Shown: positions 49,956 through 60,175, numbered from the stretch's first letter. The stretch is DNA of 64,000 bases from Odontocerum albicorne (GCA_949825065.1 OX463864.1:14459327-14523326), one strand, 5' to 3'. Translations and numbers: made by a program. Notes: generated by a model from the sequence alone, not told the origin.

Positions 49956-50636
49956 TGTTTCATATCAGTAAACGCTGTTTATGGTATTTGTTTTGTCTAT
50001 CGAGAATTTCCTTTGACTCTATAAAAAAAATGTCAATTTGAAATTAAATTAAGAACTCACTGTAGAGAAATAAAACTCAATGAAAACTTTCTAATTTGCT
50101 AACCGTCGTTGTCGAATTAAAAGAGATAATCTACGATGAGAACCGATTATTTCAACAAAACTATATAAGAAAAAGAATTATTAACGATCAAATTCCACAA
50201 AAAGCAAAAAGGTCAGAAGAGAAAGGGCGATCGCGTGCCCCATACAGCAAAAACGATGATGACAAAACTCCAAACAACATGCGATCAAAAGACTGCGAGG
50301 CCTGTCATAACTAAAAATGAAAAAGATGCGACTCAGAAAGCAAATACTAAATCCATCCGAGGAATCTGAAACATGATCGCGTGCCTGGAAGAAAGTAAAC
50401 AGAACAAAACTGCAGCGTGTGATACAATATCCAGGGCAGGTCATAAATTCATCACGGAGAGTGTTCCCCAGGACTTGTAATGTCTTGGTGGTATCTAAAT
50501 GGGGGCATCGCAGTAAACCATTGGCACCTCAGCACAACTACATCACTTCAGATTATTCGATATTGTTTTCCGCTTTCTTGAATCCTACTGAATTTGACGA
50601 GTTTGTTGTCACGTGACCTTTATTTTTTAACATTTC
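49956..50636. other. unclassified; short basic frame at 50096-50314
   Basis: A 72-codon plus frame rich in Lys/Arg/Asp (NDQIPQKAKRSEEKGRSRAP) has no recognised domain; an antisense frame is also open. 50419-50616 is another motif-free frame. Weak. Confidence 0.2.
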
Positions 50637-50980
50637 ATCAAAGGTTTTGAATTTGACTTTGTGGAACTCCATATTTAACAACAAATGACATTTTCATTCC
50701 ACTATTTACATTAATCTACCCTACATGTGTTTCTACCTCCTATCCCGAAGCTCACTTCGGGTGGAATAATTCCGGTTTCTAGCGAGAGCTGTGTTTAAGT
50801 CACCAATCTGACTTAAGTACCGCTCTCGAAATAAACTGGGATCATTCCGTCTGAAGAGAGCCTCGGGATAGTTGGTAGAAATATGTGTAGCAGGGATTCA
50901 TATAATTAGTGGAATGACAGTAATATATCGTTAAATATTCTAATATGGAGTTCCACTACAATAAAGTCGAAACCTTTGAT
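50637..50980. repeat. foldback element (344 bp), arms ~165 bp
   Basis: The outer arm ATCAAAGGTTTTGAATTTGA pairs with ...AAAGTCGAAACCTTTGAT; TGGAACTCCATATT recurs inverted as AATATGGAGTTCCA; TATCCCGAAGCTC opposes GAGCCTCGGGATA; the centre is AAGTCACCAATCTGACTT. No coding and no clear duplication. Confidence 0.85.
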
Positions 50981-51038
50981 TAATAATAGTGGCAATTGGA
51001 TAAAAAAACTTCCCCGTACATATGTTTTTTTTACGTTT

Positions 51039-51435
51039 GAGACTCTGGAATTAGTTACAAACCAATGCAAGACTCGCTCCATCCTTGGCATGCTTTAAAT
51101 AGCGACTGAAAAAACTCTTAATTAGTCAGTAATATAACGTGTTTCATTCCTGATTTTTTTTCTTTTTCTTTCCTCTCCACCATTCCTTCCTTTTCCTTTG
51201 ATTGATGATACCTCACTTTATATGAAAAGGAATGTTCGAGTGATTGTCTTTGTGGGGTTTGTAGACGTATGCTCACGTATTCATGGATTTCGTGGGGATG
51301 GATAAGTTATTTGAATGATTTATGCGACCGTGTAACTTACTTCATCTACTTTGTCTGGTTGGTTGGAAGAGATTGCCGCCTGGCAATAATCCCGCCAGAT
51401 TGTATTTGCAATAAAAGTGTTCAATAAATATGTTT
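51039..51435 (+). mobile_element. LINE-A 3' end
   Basis: CTGGAATTAGTTACAAACCA, ACTCGCTCCATCCTTGGCAT and CTGAAAAAACTCTTAATTAG, then UTR to GATTGTATTTGCAATAAAAG / TGTTCAATAAATA. About 30 codons of the protein end remain. Confidence 0.85.
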
Positions 51436-51439
51436 AGAA

Positions 51440-51555
51440 AAACATTTGGTAAGAAACCCGCAGAAAATTTATCAAGAGAAAACGAATTCAAACAAACCTT
51501 CGTAGATCTTTCGAAACGTAATTGTAACACTTTCGGTTTAATGAAGCAATAACTG
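51440..51555 (-). mobile_element. LINE-C UTR fragment
   Basis: AACATTTGGTAAGAAACCCG, GATCTTTCGAAACGTAATTG, complement of the LINE-C 3' UTR part near AAGCCGAA. Confidence 0.5.
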
Positions 51556-52539
51556 ATTGTTATTTTTATTGTTATTATTATAAGGTACATTGTACCATTG
51601 ATAAATAAACTATCGGTAATCGAACCCGAAACACTCATGTGAAAAATGATTACGTTAGAGCTAGGTTATAATTTGTAACAAATAAATATGAAGAACAATA
51701 TAAAGGTGTTCCGAGCGTTTCAATAATCTGTTCAGGATTTGCTGGTATATTGTGTACTTTGTTTATATTTTAATACCTTTTTTTTGGAATATTTTTTTAA
51801 TTATGACCCGCCACTGTCGCATCGTTCACAAAGACAGTGTAAGTGTAAAGAATGCGCTCGCTGCAGCCAGGGAAGTCTCGTTTTGTTTTCAGAACAATTA
51901 TTATTATTAGGTGCCCAGATGTGTCGCGTTTTCACGATTTATGGTGACATTAGATAAACAAATGCTATCGATTATACCAGAAATAAATGAACACGCACAC
52001 TAAATTAAAAACAAATGCACATCCGAGAGATATGCGTGTTGGAGAAGGAAAAGGGAATATAAAAGCAGGACTACTGTAATTCAAGAGAAGAAAAATAGAA
52101 GTTAAATGAGGATTTAAGTATTAATTTATCACTTTAAAGTGTTTTTGAGGTATTGGATAGGAATGCAGAACGACAAGACGGTTTATTTATTATATTTTAT
52201 CGTCTTTGAGGTGAAACACGAAGTGGACATTGCACGATAAACATTTAAAGAACATCGTTAGGACGTCTTCGTTTTATATTGTTGTAAATAAAATTCATGA
52301 CAAATAAACAGAAAAGAAAAAACTCTCGAGTTCATTAAAAATATAATATATATTTTCAAGGAAAAATTAAAAATGAACATTGATTTAATTATTCAAGGGT
52401 GATGGGAATGAAACGTAGACGTGGAAAATGAATCAAAGGAGTCGAGAAAATGCGATGCATGTATGTTAAGTATTCAACGATTACGTGGTGTGTCGAAGTA
52501 TGGCAGAATAACAAAAGTTAATGGTATACATAAATACAT
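51556..52539. other. unclassified; GC-richer patch at 51800-51955
   Basis: 51800-51955 (CGCCACTGTCGCATCGTTCA, AATGCGCTCGCTGCAGCC, GGTGCCCAGATGTGTCGCG) is unique in the window, with a 72-codon frame that has no motif. It could be a conserved non-coding element. The rest is AT-rich without features. Confidence 0.25.
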
Positions 52540-53370
52540 TCCATCACGCTATTTCCCTGCTGGAATAGGCAGATAAGACCAAACGCCAGACTTATTTATT
52601 TAACACTTTTATTGCAAATACAATCTGGCGGAATTATTGGCAGGCTGGAATCTCTTCCAACCAACCAGACTTACCTATCTCGATACACATGTTTCGCTTC
52701 TCCATATCCATACACCTTCTCATATATAACTCCTCCGATTTCTTTGAGATTTAAATTTATTTCTTTCAAAATAGTATCCACCTGATACAACCATACTGTC
52801 CTCGGTCTTCCTCTTCTACTTCTTCCACTCACATTTTCAATGTATATTTATTTTGTTAGTCATTCATTTATTCTACATTCCCAAACCATCTCAGAAACCT
52901 CTATTTCATCTTGCTAAACACTTCAGCCATTGGTTCATAGTCAACACGAATTTATTCAGCTCTTTTCAGTCTTTATCCATGTCCACGTTTCTTTCCCATA
53001 CACTAAAGTACTAAAATAATGATGCGGACTATCATCATACTGTAGGGTTTGAGTATATATGTATACGAGTATATTTTAGTGCTCCCATAGACTGTTTCTG
53101 ATCGCTTCTCGACGTTCAATATCCCTCATAAATTTTCCATCATCTGAGAAAATACTATCTAAATATCATAATTCATCACCTTGCTCTAATCTTTCATTAC
53201 TCATCCGTATATCGCATTTACTTTTCCTTTCACACATTTCTTCAAGACTTTGGATTTCCCAATTTTCATTATTAGATATACTCGTATCTCTTCTCAGTAC
53301 TAATCAGTTCTCTTAATTCATCTTCATTTTCCGCTAATACTATCATGTCATCAGCATACAGAAACAATAT
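52540..53370 (-). mobile_element. LINE-D, longest copy, retains the RT YADD box
   Basis: The minus frame at 53370-53300 reads LFLYADDMIVLAENEDELRE; YADD (53347-53358) is the metal-binding motif of reverse transcriptases. It continues through the YGSE.W region to the terminus at about 52545 (TTTCCCTGCTGGAATAGGCA). A LINE-A end is inserted at 52591-52671. Multiple frameshifts, 5'-truncated inside the palm domain. Confidence 0.85.
52591..52671 (-). mobile_element. LINE-A end nested in LINE-D
   Basis: TTATTTATTTAACACTTTTA, TTGCAAATACAATCTGGCGG, TTCCAACCAACCAGAC. The flanks share CCAGACTTA, part of which is also native LINE-A sequence, so the duplication length is ambiguous. Confidence 0.85.
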
Positions 53371-53954
53371 TTAACCATTATATTTATTTTAATGTGAGTA
53401 AAAAATATTATTTCTATAAAAATAAAGGACAACGTATGAAAAAAAAACTAAAAAATCATAAACACAATTCATTAGAATTCTTTTGTGTTTTAATCGGTAC
53501 GCAAACAAAAATAATTAAGCATTCAAATACATGACATAACATAGTACCACTAAATAAAACACTCAAAGCCTCTTCCCACTCCGCGGTCCCCGAAAAAGGC
53601 CACGAGAGAGAACGATGATGGATGGAGACGAGCGGGACAATTGATGGTCAAGTGTCATTCTATAAATCACTTAGCAGAAATATTTCCAAGAACAGTTCTT
53701 GCGTCATCCACGTTCATGCAATGCAACGTATCGAATCGGCCACACCGGCGCGGTTTACCGGTACGGAGCCTCGAGGTTCTCCAACAGTCTAAAAGGTCGA
53801 ATCATATATATTTTTCTAAAATATTGTATTTAATGACAAATTACTTACTTATTCCACCAAATACATTCTTATAGTACATATCGTTTGCTACACGGGATTC
53901 CACTTCACCCAATTTAAATAAAAACATTAAGATATTTTTACAAACAGTATCATA
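53371..53954. other. unclassified; GC-richer patch at 53560-53790
   Basis: TCCCACTCCGCGGTCCCCGA, CACACCGGCGCGGTTTACCG and GGAGCCTCGAGGTTCTCC stand out in composition. No frame longer than ~77 codons and no domain. Candidate regulatory or exon sequence, unproven. Confidence 0.25.
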
Positions 53955-54068
53955 ATACGCTTCGATGATAGTCTACAATAGTACTTTAGTACCAACATTG
54001 GTGTATGGGAGTGAAGTATGGACGTGAAAAAATAATGAAAAGTGTCGAATAAACGCGATCAGTTAGAA
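53955..54068 (+). mobile_element. LINE-D, 5' part of a copy split by hAT
   Basis: GATGATAGTCTACAATAGTA, CATTGGTGTATGGGAGTGAA and GTATGGACGTGAAAAAATAA correspond to the ...TLVYGSEVW.-type coding block. It resumes at 54963. Confidence 0.8.
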
Positions 54069-54962
54069 CAGGGCTTCTTAAACTTTTTTCATTCACGACC
54101 CCATTTATGATTGCGAGTTTCCTGGCGACCCCATATAAATATAAAAGAAAGATAAATAAATATTTTTTGATGATTTATTTATTAGGTAACAATATACATA
54201 TACATATGAAAATATATAGTTTTAGAATTCGTTTAGAAACATACAAAAATCTAAAATTAAAAATTGTACAAAAAGTTGTAAAATTGTATTTATTATAGTT
54301 ACAAAAATTATATGACCTATTTTTCATCAAAATTGCATTTTTTGCAATAACATAAATAAAAGGGAATTCTGACCGCCTTAGTTCGCTCGAATATATTCGA
54401 ACGCAGTCGTTGAGTGGTAAGTATTAAATTAAAATTAAAGGAAAAAATTTGAATGAGATGGATGTGCCTGTTTTTTATTGCATAACAAATTAAATCTTGG
54501 TGGAATGTTTGACACTGCTGGGCGTAAGATCTCTTCAACATTTTTTAGCGATGAACGATATTGGGATTTAATATGTGTTAAAGCTGAGAAAGTAACTTCA
54601 CATAAATATGTGGTGTTGAATGGCAGAAGAACATTTAGTTAATTAATTACCGAATAAATAAAAAAACTAAAATCTCGTTACGGTGGAACACTGACAATTG
54701 ACAACACTAGAAGAGCGTCAATACTACACTAGTTCACATTATAGTCAGTGTTATTGAATCATTGTCTCGCTGCACGTGTGCGCGTGCATTCCAACCTTTG
54801 TTTGTGTGCAGGTGTGTGAGTGTGACTGCACAAATACACATCTAGATGTTATAAAATCGTGTATTTAAATATTTGACATTAAAATCTCTCGCGACCCCAG
54901 AATTTTGCTACGCGACCCCATTTTGGGTCGCGACCCATAGTTTAAGAAGGCCTGAGTTAGAA
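54061..54962 (-). mobile_element. hAT element (54069-54954, 886 bp) with 8-bp duplication
   Basis: AGTTAGAA at 54061-54068 and 54955-54962 flanks CAGGGCTTCTTAAAC and the inverted CAGGCCTTCTTAAAC. Subterminal GCGACCCC repeats are typical of this group. It carries only the end of a transposase gene on the minus strand, so it is an internally deleted, non-autonomous derivative inserted in LINE-D. Confidence 0.95.
54435..54640 (-). pseudogene. hAT transposase, C-terminal dimerisation region
   Basis: Minus frame: LNVLLPFNTTYLCEVTFSAL, THIKSQYRSSLKNVEEILRP, AVSNIPPRFNLLCNKKQAHP, SHSNFFL, stop. (L/F)PF.TTYLCE..FS.L..IK...R..L is the hallmark of the hAT C-terminal (Ralph/dimerisation) region in ZBED5-like transposases. 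Upstream catalytic parts are absent from the 886-bp element. Confidence 0.85.
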
Positions 54963-55265
54963 TAATAAATGTAGTGAGAATGTATGATATAATATGGAAT
55001 GAAGTGATAAGGGATGAATGTGAACTAATTTTGAGTAAGATGAAGAAGGGCACTCTGAGATGGTTTGAGCATCTAGAAAGAATGAACAAAGAAAGACTAA
55101 CACAAATATACCGTGAAAATGTGACTGGAAAGCGTGGTAGAGGAAACCCAAGGAAAATATGGATTAGATTAATGATATTTTGAAAGAAGGAAGTGTAAAT
55201 AGTCACAGAAATCGTAGAAGTCGAGTATAGATGTGGAAGAGGTGAAAGGTATGTCGCTCAGTAGG
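54963..55265 (+). mobile_element. LINE-D, 3' part of the split copy
   Basis: MYDIIWNEVIRDECELILSK, MKKGTLRWFEHLERMNKERL, TQIYRENVTGKRGRGNPRKI is open for 69 codons, then shifts. It continues the fragment at 53955-54068. Confidence 0.85.
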
Positions 55266-55309
55266 TTTTATCTACTGCTGGTTTTTGTTAGGTAGAGTTT
55301 TATATATCG

Positions 55310-55715
55310 TTATATATGTGTCGTTTGGGCCACTGCGTTATGGCTAGTCACCTTTACAGAATGGGTATTATGGAGAATCCCGGCTGCGAGTGTGGTCTGG
55401 ATGATGAAACTATAGATCATGTGTTTTTCGGTTATTCTTTGCGAGATAGATTCGATTTACTAAAATCCATATACTCGTATTTACCGCGTCAAATGAATGT
55501 TGCGTTTCTTCTTTATTCGTGGAACTTTTCCACTTATAGATCAATTGTTAATTTTTTAAGCTTAATATAGTAGTCTAGAATTTTCGAGAATAAGTCTAGA
55601 ATTTTCGTTTTTTTTTTTATAATTAATTTTACTATATTGTCTCATATAAATGCCAAATGACTTTAATTTGATGGCACAAATCATCCTAGTTTGGGTGGAT
55701 TGCCTATTATAAAAA
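55310..55715 (+). mobile_element. LINE-B 3' end
   Basis: CRLGHCVMASHLYRMGIMEN, PGCECGLDDETIDHVFFGYS, LRDRFDLLKS, then MNVAFLLYSWNFSTYRSIVN and the stop near 55570. The UTR ends TGATGGCACAAATCATCC and an A run. One Cys of the tail is Tyr (GYSL for GCPL). Confidence 0.85.
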
Positions 55716-55764
55716 AAAATCGCCATAATAATTTATGACACACATATGATACACATATATACCA

Positions 55765-56530
55765 TCACACTGTTTTCCTCTCGATATAAGCAGACACGAG
55801 AGAGCGCCAGAGTTTCATATCGCAACACAGATACTCACCTCTTCTACATTCTTTATTTATTTATTTAATTAACGACACAACAGTGTCTTTATATACAAAT
55901 GAACATGTGACAGGTTATACAAGTACTTAAAATTATTGACAAATAATACAAAACTTTATCTTAAACTAACATGAAGATACAAAAAGCAGTAGTAATAATA
56001 AATTACAGTCATCGTTTTAAAATTATTTAATAATCTTTGAGAATTTTGTGGGAATTTTATGGATATATATTGAGATATAGAAAACACATGGCCTCATTAG
56101 TAGAACGAGATGCAAGTTGCTTTGCAGAATTAAAACCTTCATACATGTTGATGCAGGGTTACTCAACTCCAGAGGCAAAGTATTGTCCTTAATGTTTGGT
56201 TTATATTACGTTATTTATATTAATAAAGTAGAGCACAAAGTTAGTAACTATTTCTAAATATTGTTGTAATATTCTGGCGAATACTATAGTATATATACTT
56301 ATATTAAAAATATCTAAATTGTTGCATTCTTACACAATTTCCACGATTTCACTGACTTTTTATATTTCGTTCTTTCAAAATATCATTCACTCGATCCAAC
56401 CACACTTTTCTTGGTGTGCCTTTACCATGCTTCCGCTCACATTTGAACTGTATATTTGTTTTGTTAACGTTTCTTCATTCATTCGTTCTACATTTCAAAA
56501 CCATATCCGAGTGCTCTTCTTGATCTGAGC
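55765..56530 (-). mobile_element. LINE-D split by a 471-bp retroposon
   Basis: 55765-55853 (CTGTTTTCCTCTCGATATAA) and 56325-56530 (CACGATTTCACTGACTTTTT, TTGGTGTGCCTTTACCATGC) are the two halves; the break lies in the ...CMRRCM region. Confidence 0.8.
55854..56324 (-). mobile_element. 5'-truncated LINE insertion with 7-bp duplication
   Basis: CATTCTT at 55847-55853 and 56325-56331. The insert starts (as its 3' end on minus) with (TTTA)n and has coding-like remnants on minus (LPLELSNPASTCMKVLILQS). It is not the same family as A-L above; the tail resembles LINE-A's TAAA repeats only. Confidence 0.7.
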
Positions 56531-56534
56531 GGCA

Positions 56535-56884
56535 TACAACAGCGACAAATTATAAACCAATCACATCGTTTATAGATTCTGGTTGCAAAATAGATATTGT
56601 TGAGAGACGGAGTTAAGGGTCGATTGCTCGCCCGTATGACATCTGGTCAGGGCACGTGGGGTTAATAAATTATTGGATGCTCGGTTCTTCCGGTTGGGGT
56701 TCTCACCGTGACTGCATCGCTTCACATTGCACACTGCACACGTTAGTTCAGTACATTCCGTTAATAATTCTGCACTCTGTGAACTTTTTAGTGACACCGC
56801 CGTAAAACTGCATACTAATTCCGGATAAATTCTACAATTTTTTTTTGTATCACTATATTAGTTATAGTTAACGCATTAGCACTG
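56535..56884. other. GC-richer unique block, 56590-56800
   Basis: GACGGAGTTAAGGGTCGATT, GGGCACGTGGGGTTAATAAA, TTCTTCCGGTTGGGGTTCTC and CACACGTTAGTTCAGTACAT. No long frame with a motif. TTCAGTAC resembles the arthropod initiator, so a promoter is possible but unsupported. Confidence 0.2.
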
Positions 56885-57003
56885 TAGAAGATTAAAGACA
56901 CTGTAATTTGTTTAGTCAAACACTATTTATTCCACTTTATATAACGGAATAACTACGGTTTCAAGGTTTTCACCTCATCATCAGGCGAGCACAAACAAGT
57001 CTT
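56885..57003. repeat. family Q MITE, half copy
   Basis: TTTGTTTAGTCAAACACT, CTTTATATAACGGAATAACT, CGGTTTCAAGGTTTTCACCT and CATCATCAGGCGAGCACAAA match one arm of 21403-21541. Confidence 0.65.
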
Positions 57004-57004
57004 G

Positions 57005-57420
57005 GTTAAAAACAGGCGCTAAGTACAAAAAATATATTTATGTAGTTCATTGTAAACGTTGAAAGGGATTGAACGTTGAAACGTATGCTAATAAATGAAG
57101 ACTTCATAATCATGAAAATTGTGTATATATTTTTTTTGCGACACCCTGGATATATTATTAAAAGGAGAAGAAGTGTTATAGAACAGAGGGGTAGTGTGAA
57201 AAAAGAAATCAGGGGGAGTACTCGTAACAGCCCTCCTCCACCCTGTACAATGAGCCACTTATATTGTGTGTAATGAACGAAAACAGGCGCTAAGTATAAA
57301 AAATACATTCATGTAGTTTATTGTGAACGTATGCTAATAAATATAAAATTTAATAAAATATATTATTAATGATTAATTAAAATTGTGGATACAATTTTTT
57401 GCGACAGCCTGTAGTTGTCC
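57005..57420. repeat. direct repeat pair around 57008 and 57285
   Basis: AAAACAGGCGCTAAGTA(C/T)A, TTATGTAGTTCATTGTAAAC and CGTATGCTAATAAAT recur about 275 bases apart; both copies later reach TTTTTTGCGACA(C/G)CCTG. This may be a segment du­plication within a TIR element ending ...GCGACACCC. Confidence 0.6.
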
Positions 57421-57579
57421 TTTGAATATAATAGGTGTAATCATTGACAAGTATTTAGCAATTGTTTTCGTTATATTTTGGATGAGCTTTTCAACTAGTT
57501 AATAAACACATGGGTCAATTTAACAATAAAAAAGAAATTAAACAAAACGAGAATTTCAAGTCAATGAAATATGTTTTTA

Positions 57580-57823
57580 TTAACACGTTCAGTGCTGAAA
57601 ACGCATGTATGCGTTGATATAAACTTTTCTGGGTGTTGAAAATGTCTATCGTCGTTCTATTCCCAATTTATTTGGGTTAATAATAAAACAAATGAGTCCA
57701 GAGTGGCCTTATGGTAGTATAGAGTTTGTAAGGGTTGTGTGCTAATGAATTATACTTGCCTTTTTTAATTTTTTTAACAGCACAGTAAACATAAAACAAA
57801 TTACTCAGCAGTCAATGTGTTAA
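57580..57823. mobile_element. piggyBac-like MITE family P2 (236 bp)
   Basis: TTAA at 57580-57583 and 57820-57823. Left CACGTTCAGTGCTGA, right reverse-complemented CACATTGACTGCTGA (12 of 15). Subterminal ACGCATGTATGCGT is palindromic. No coding. Confidence 0.75.
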
Positions 57824-58061
57824 GCAAAGACTTCAGTTAGACCAGAAACAGTCAGACCCGAGAAGCGATTAAGAATAACATCAAGACGCAAGACTCACAA
57901 ATGCGGGTGTCTGTGCATATTAATTGCCTGTTTTAATCAAACTATTCATTTCCTTCATGGAGGAGTAAAGTTGTATGGTGTCTTGGTAGAAGCAGATTTG
58001 TCACTATAAGTTCCACGTGTATTCAGACCTTAATTTATGCGAGTAGCACATATATGTACAT
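57824..58061. other. no recognisable feature
   Basis: Unique mixed sequence, nothing supportable. Confidence 0.4.
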
Positions 58062-58520
58062 ATATACCACCACACTATTTCCCTGTCGGGGTAGGCCGAT
58101 AGGATAGAGCGTCAGAATTTCTTACATATTTCGCCTCTTTCACGTCTATACACCTCTTTATACAGCTAGAAATATTTGTCATACGTCTTACATTTACTTT
58201 TATCAAAATAACATTTAACATACTTGATTCACCTATACTTTCTTTGGTCTTTTTCTATCACGCCTTCCACTAAATCTTACTCCGTTTATTTGTTTTGTAG
58301 GTCATTTGTTCTACATGCCCAAACTATCTCAGAGTGCTGTTCTTCATCTTACTCAACACATCAGCTTTAAGTGCCAATCATCCCTACATTCTACAATATA
58401 TTATGTAACACATTTTCTCCCCATTTATTCTTCTAGCTGAACGCGTTTCTTCAGCAAATATTCGGCCCTTTTCATATTTTTTCCACGTCCATGTTTCAAT
58501 TTCATACATCCAAGTCGATA
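58062..58520 (-). mobile_element. LINE-D 3' copy
   Basis: CACACTATTTCCCTGTCGGG, GTCAGAATTTCTTACATATT, TCTTCATCTTACTCAACACA and CACGTCCATGTTTCAATTTC. Complement of about 460 bases from YGSE.W to the terminus. Confidence 0.8.
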
Positions 58521-58731
58521 CTTAAATATAGGGTGGTCACTGAAAGACTGAATGATATAAAACAAATATAACAAGGATGTCCATCGTCACCATGGCAGTG
58601 TAGGATACCTACCTAAATAAATAAATAATTGTCAAAATAAATAAGTGAATTGTTAAAAATAATTAAATTAAATTAATTATTGTTAAAATAGTAAACATAC
58701 AGGGTCAATGACTGATGAAGTATTTACAGAT

Positions 58732-59170
58732 TGTCACACGCCAGGAACAACAACAATGTTTACTATTTTATAGTATTTGCGACCTGTCTAGCCGTCTCCG
58801 AATACAAATAAATATCTACCCGCCAATGCACGCGCTAGAGTAAGACAGAATATGTATCGCGAACTGGTTCACTCATTTGTATAAATTACCCACGCGCCGA
58901 GAAATAAATATAGATTATTATTGTTCATTCAACTGTCAAGACTTGTTATTCTTTGCCCGCTATCCACTTTCGCTTTCATCCGCATTCCTGAGTATTTATA
59001 TTTAAAATAAATACAAATCAAGATCATCACGACGTATCAAGATAAGCACTTTGCTACATTGATGACCCTGAACGAAAAGGAACGCAGAATCGACTAAAAC
59101 GAATATAGCGATGTCGATATCAAAATCATCAGCACGTCCTAATAGGACACATGCTACATTGATAACGACC
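58732..59170 (+). mobile_element. possible solo LTR / LTR-retrotransposon remnant
   Basis: 58732 begins TGTCACACGCCAGGAAC and 59058 ends ...TTTGCTACA, followed by TTGATGACCCTGAACG, close to the TTGGTGACCCCGAACG-type leader/primer-site context that I recall from insect Ty3/gypsy elements. Within are TATAAATTACCC and AATAAATATAG. A degraded second copy of the LTR end (ATCATCAGCACGTCCTA ... ATGCTACATTGATAAC) follows at about 59120-59165. Boundaries are inferred; no flanking duplication verified. Confidence 0.35.
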
Positions 59171-59174
59171 ATCG

Positions 59175-59567
59175 CTACAGCAGTGTGCGCAGTAAGCCCA
59201 CCCTGTTGATATCATACAACCTGATTATCTTCGACCGCTGGACGTAAAAAAATTCAAGCATTGTCCTATACAAGGCCCCGTTGATTCTTTCTAGCTGACC
59301 TTCCTCATTTTCAAAGAAATAGGGGCCCATAAATCTTTCAGCCATAACCCTGCACCAAACAGCGCATTTTTGGGGATGCAATTGATGCAGATCCCTGGGA
59401 TTCTCAGTACCCCAAAATCTACTGTTTTGTTTGTTGATGTGCCCGTTTAAATTAAAATGGGCCTCATCACTCATTATCAAATCCATCACTAATTATCAAA
59501 ATAATTGATCTTTCACTGGAATTGAAAAACCCAACGAGTTTTACTCGTTGCTGGACATCATACGTAA
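59175..59567 (-). pseudogene. Tc1/mariner-superfamily transposase, deleted
   Basis: Minus strand: start MVTYDVQQRVKLVGFFNSSE at 59567, then a junction, then LIMSDEAHFNLNGHINKQNS, RFWGTENPRDLHQLHPQKCA, VWCRVMAERFMGPYFFENEE, RINGALYRTML. SDEAHF...N..NCR.WG..NP contains the first catalytic Asp of a DDE_3-type transposase. The helix-turn-helix region between residues ~25 and the first Asp is deleted, and the last two thirds of the catalytic core after about 59200 are replaced by the LTR-like insert. Confidence 0.8.
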
Positions 59568-59734
59568 CCATTTTAATCTCCAAGGGATGTTCTATAGTCC
59601 GTAAAACAATAAAATTTAAAAAAAAAGAAAATAAACAAGTAATGACTTTTTCAAACCCTTCAGTCTTTCAGTGGCCACGCTGTACTGTAGTAGACTATAA
59701 TCTAAACAGATTATGATACTGTCCAGAAAACATC

Positions 59735-60005
59735 TTATTTCAATCTCGCCTTCCACTTAAATTCGCTGTGTTTATTATTCTTGTTAGTATTTCTTCATTC
59801 ATTTATACTCGTATCACGCGTCCAAACTATCATATACACATATCAGAGTACCTTTTTTATCTCACTCAACACATCTGCTTTTAGTTAACATTCGTCTCTG
59901 ATCACCGCATTCAGCACCCTGTCATACATTGCTATTCTATTTAAAGTACTAAGTACTCGCATTTCTAGCATTTATTCGGCTCTTTTCAGTCTTTTTCTAC
60001 GTCCT
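59735..60005 (-). mobile_element. LINE-D internal fragment
   Basis: ATTTCAATCTCGCCTTCCAC, TATCTCACTCAACACATCTG, GTCATACATTGCTATTC: complement of the middle LINE-D block. Confidence 0.65.
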
Positions 60006-60014
60006 CGTAATAGT

Positions 60015-60175
60015 AAAGTATACAAGGTAACAGAACATTAGAAAGACCTTTTAAAACGTGGCATGACCAAATTAATCATATTTAAAAAAGGTGGACAGTC
60101 TTTATAGAAAGATAGTATCCACGAAAAAATGTATGGACGTGGCAGAAAAAAAGGTGTGTGCCAAGATAGAATGAA
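60015..60175 (+). mobile_element. LINE-D variant (D') fragment
   Basis: RPFKTWHDQINHI and, after a slip, MYGRGRKKGVCQDR-type residues, matching the D' end ...KTW.DQI....KKCMDV.EAK.VC.DR. Strongly decayed. Confidence 0.5.

Larger units (their letters stand above)
58529..59682 (-). mobile_element. TIR DNA transposon, internally deleted, with LTR-like insert (1154 bp)
   Basis: TIRs: left TAGGGTGGTCACTGAAAGAC, right reverse-complemented CAGCGTGGCCACTGAAAGAC; the match GTGG.CACTGAAAGACTGAA is extensive. TA flanks both ends (58527-58528, 59683-59684), as in Tc1/mariner. It encodes pieces of a DDE transposase on minus and contains unrelated LTR-like DNA at about 58732-59170. Confidence 0.8.
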
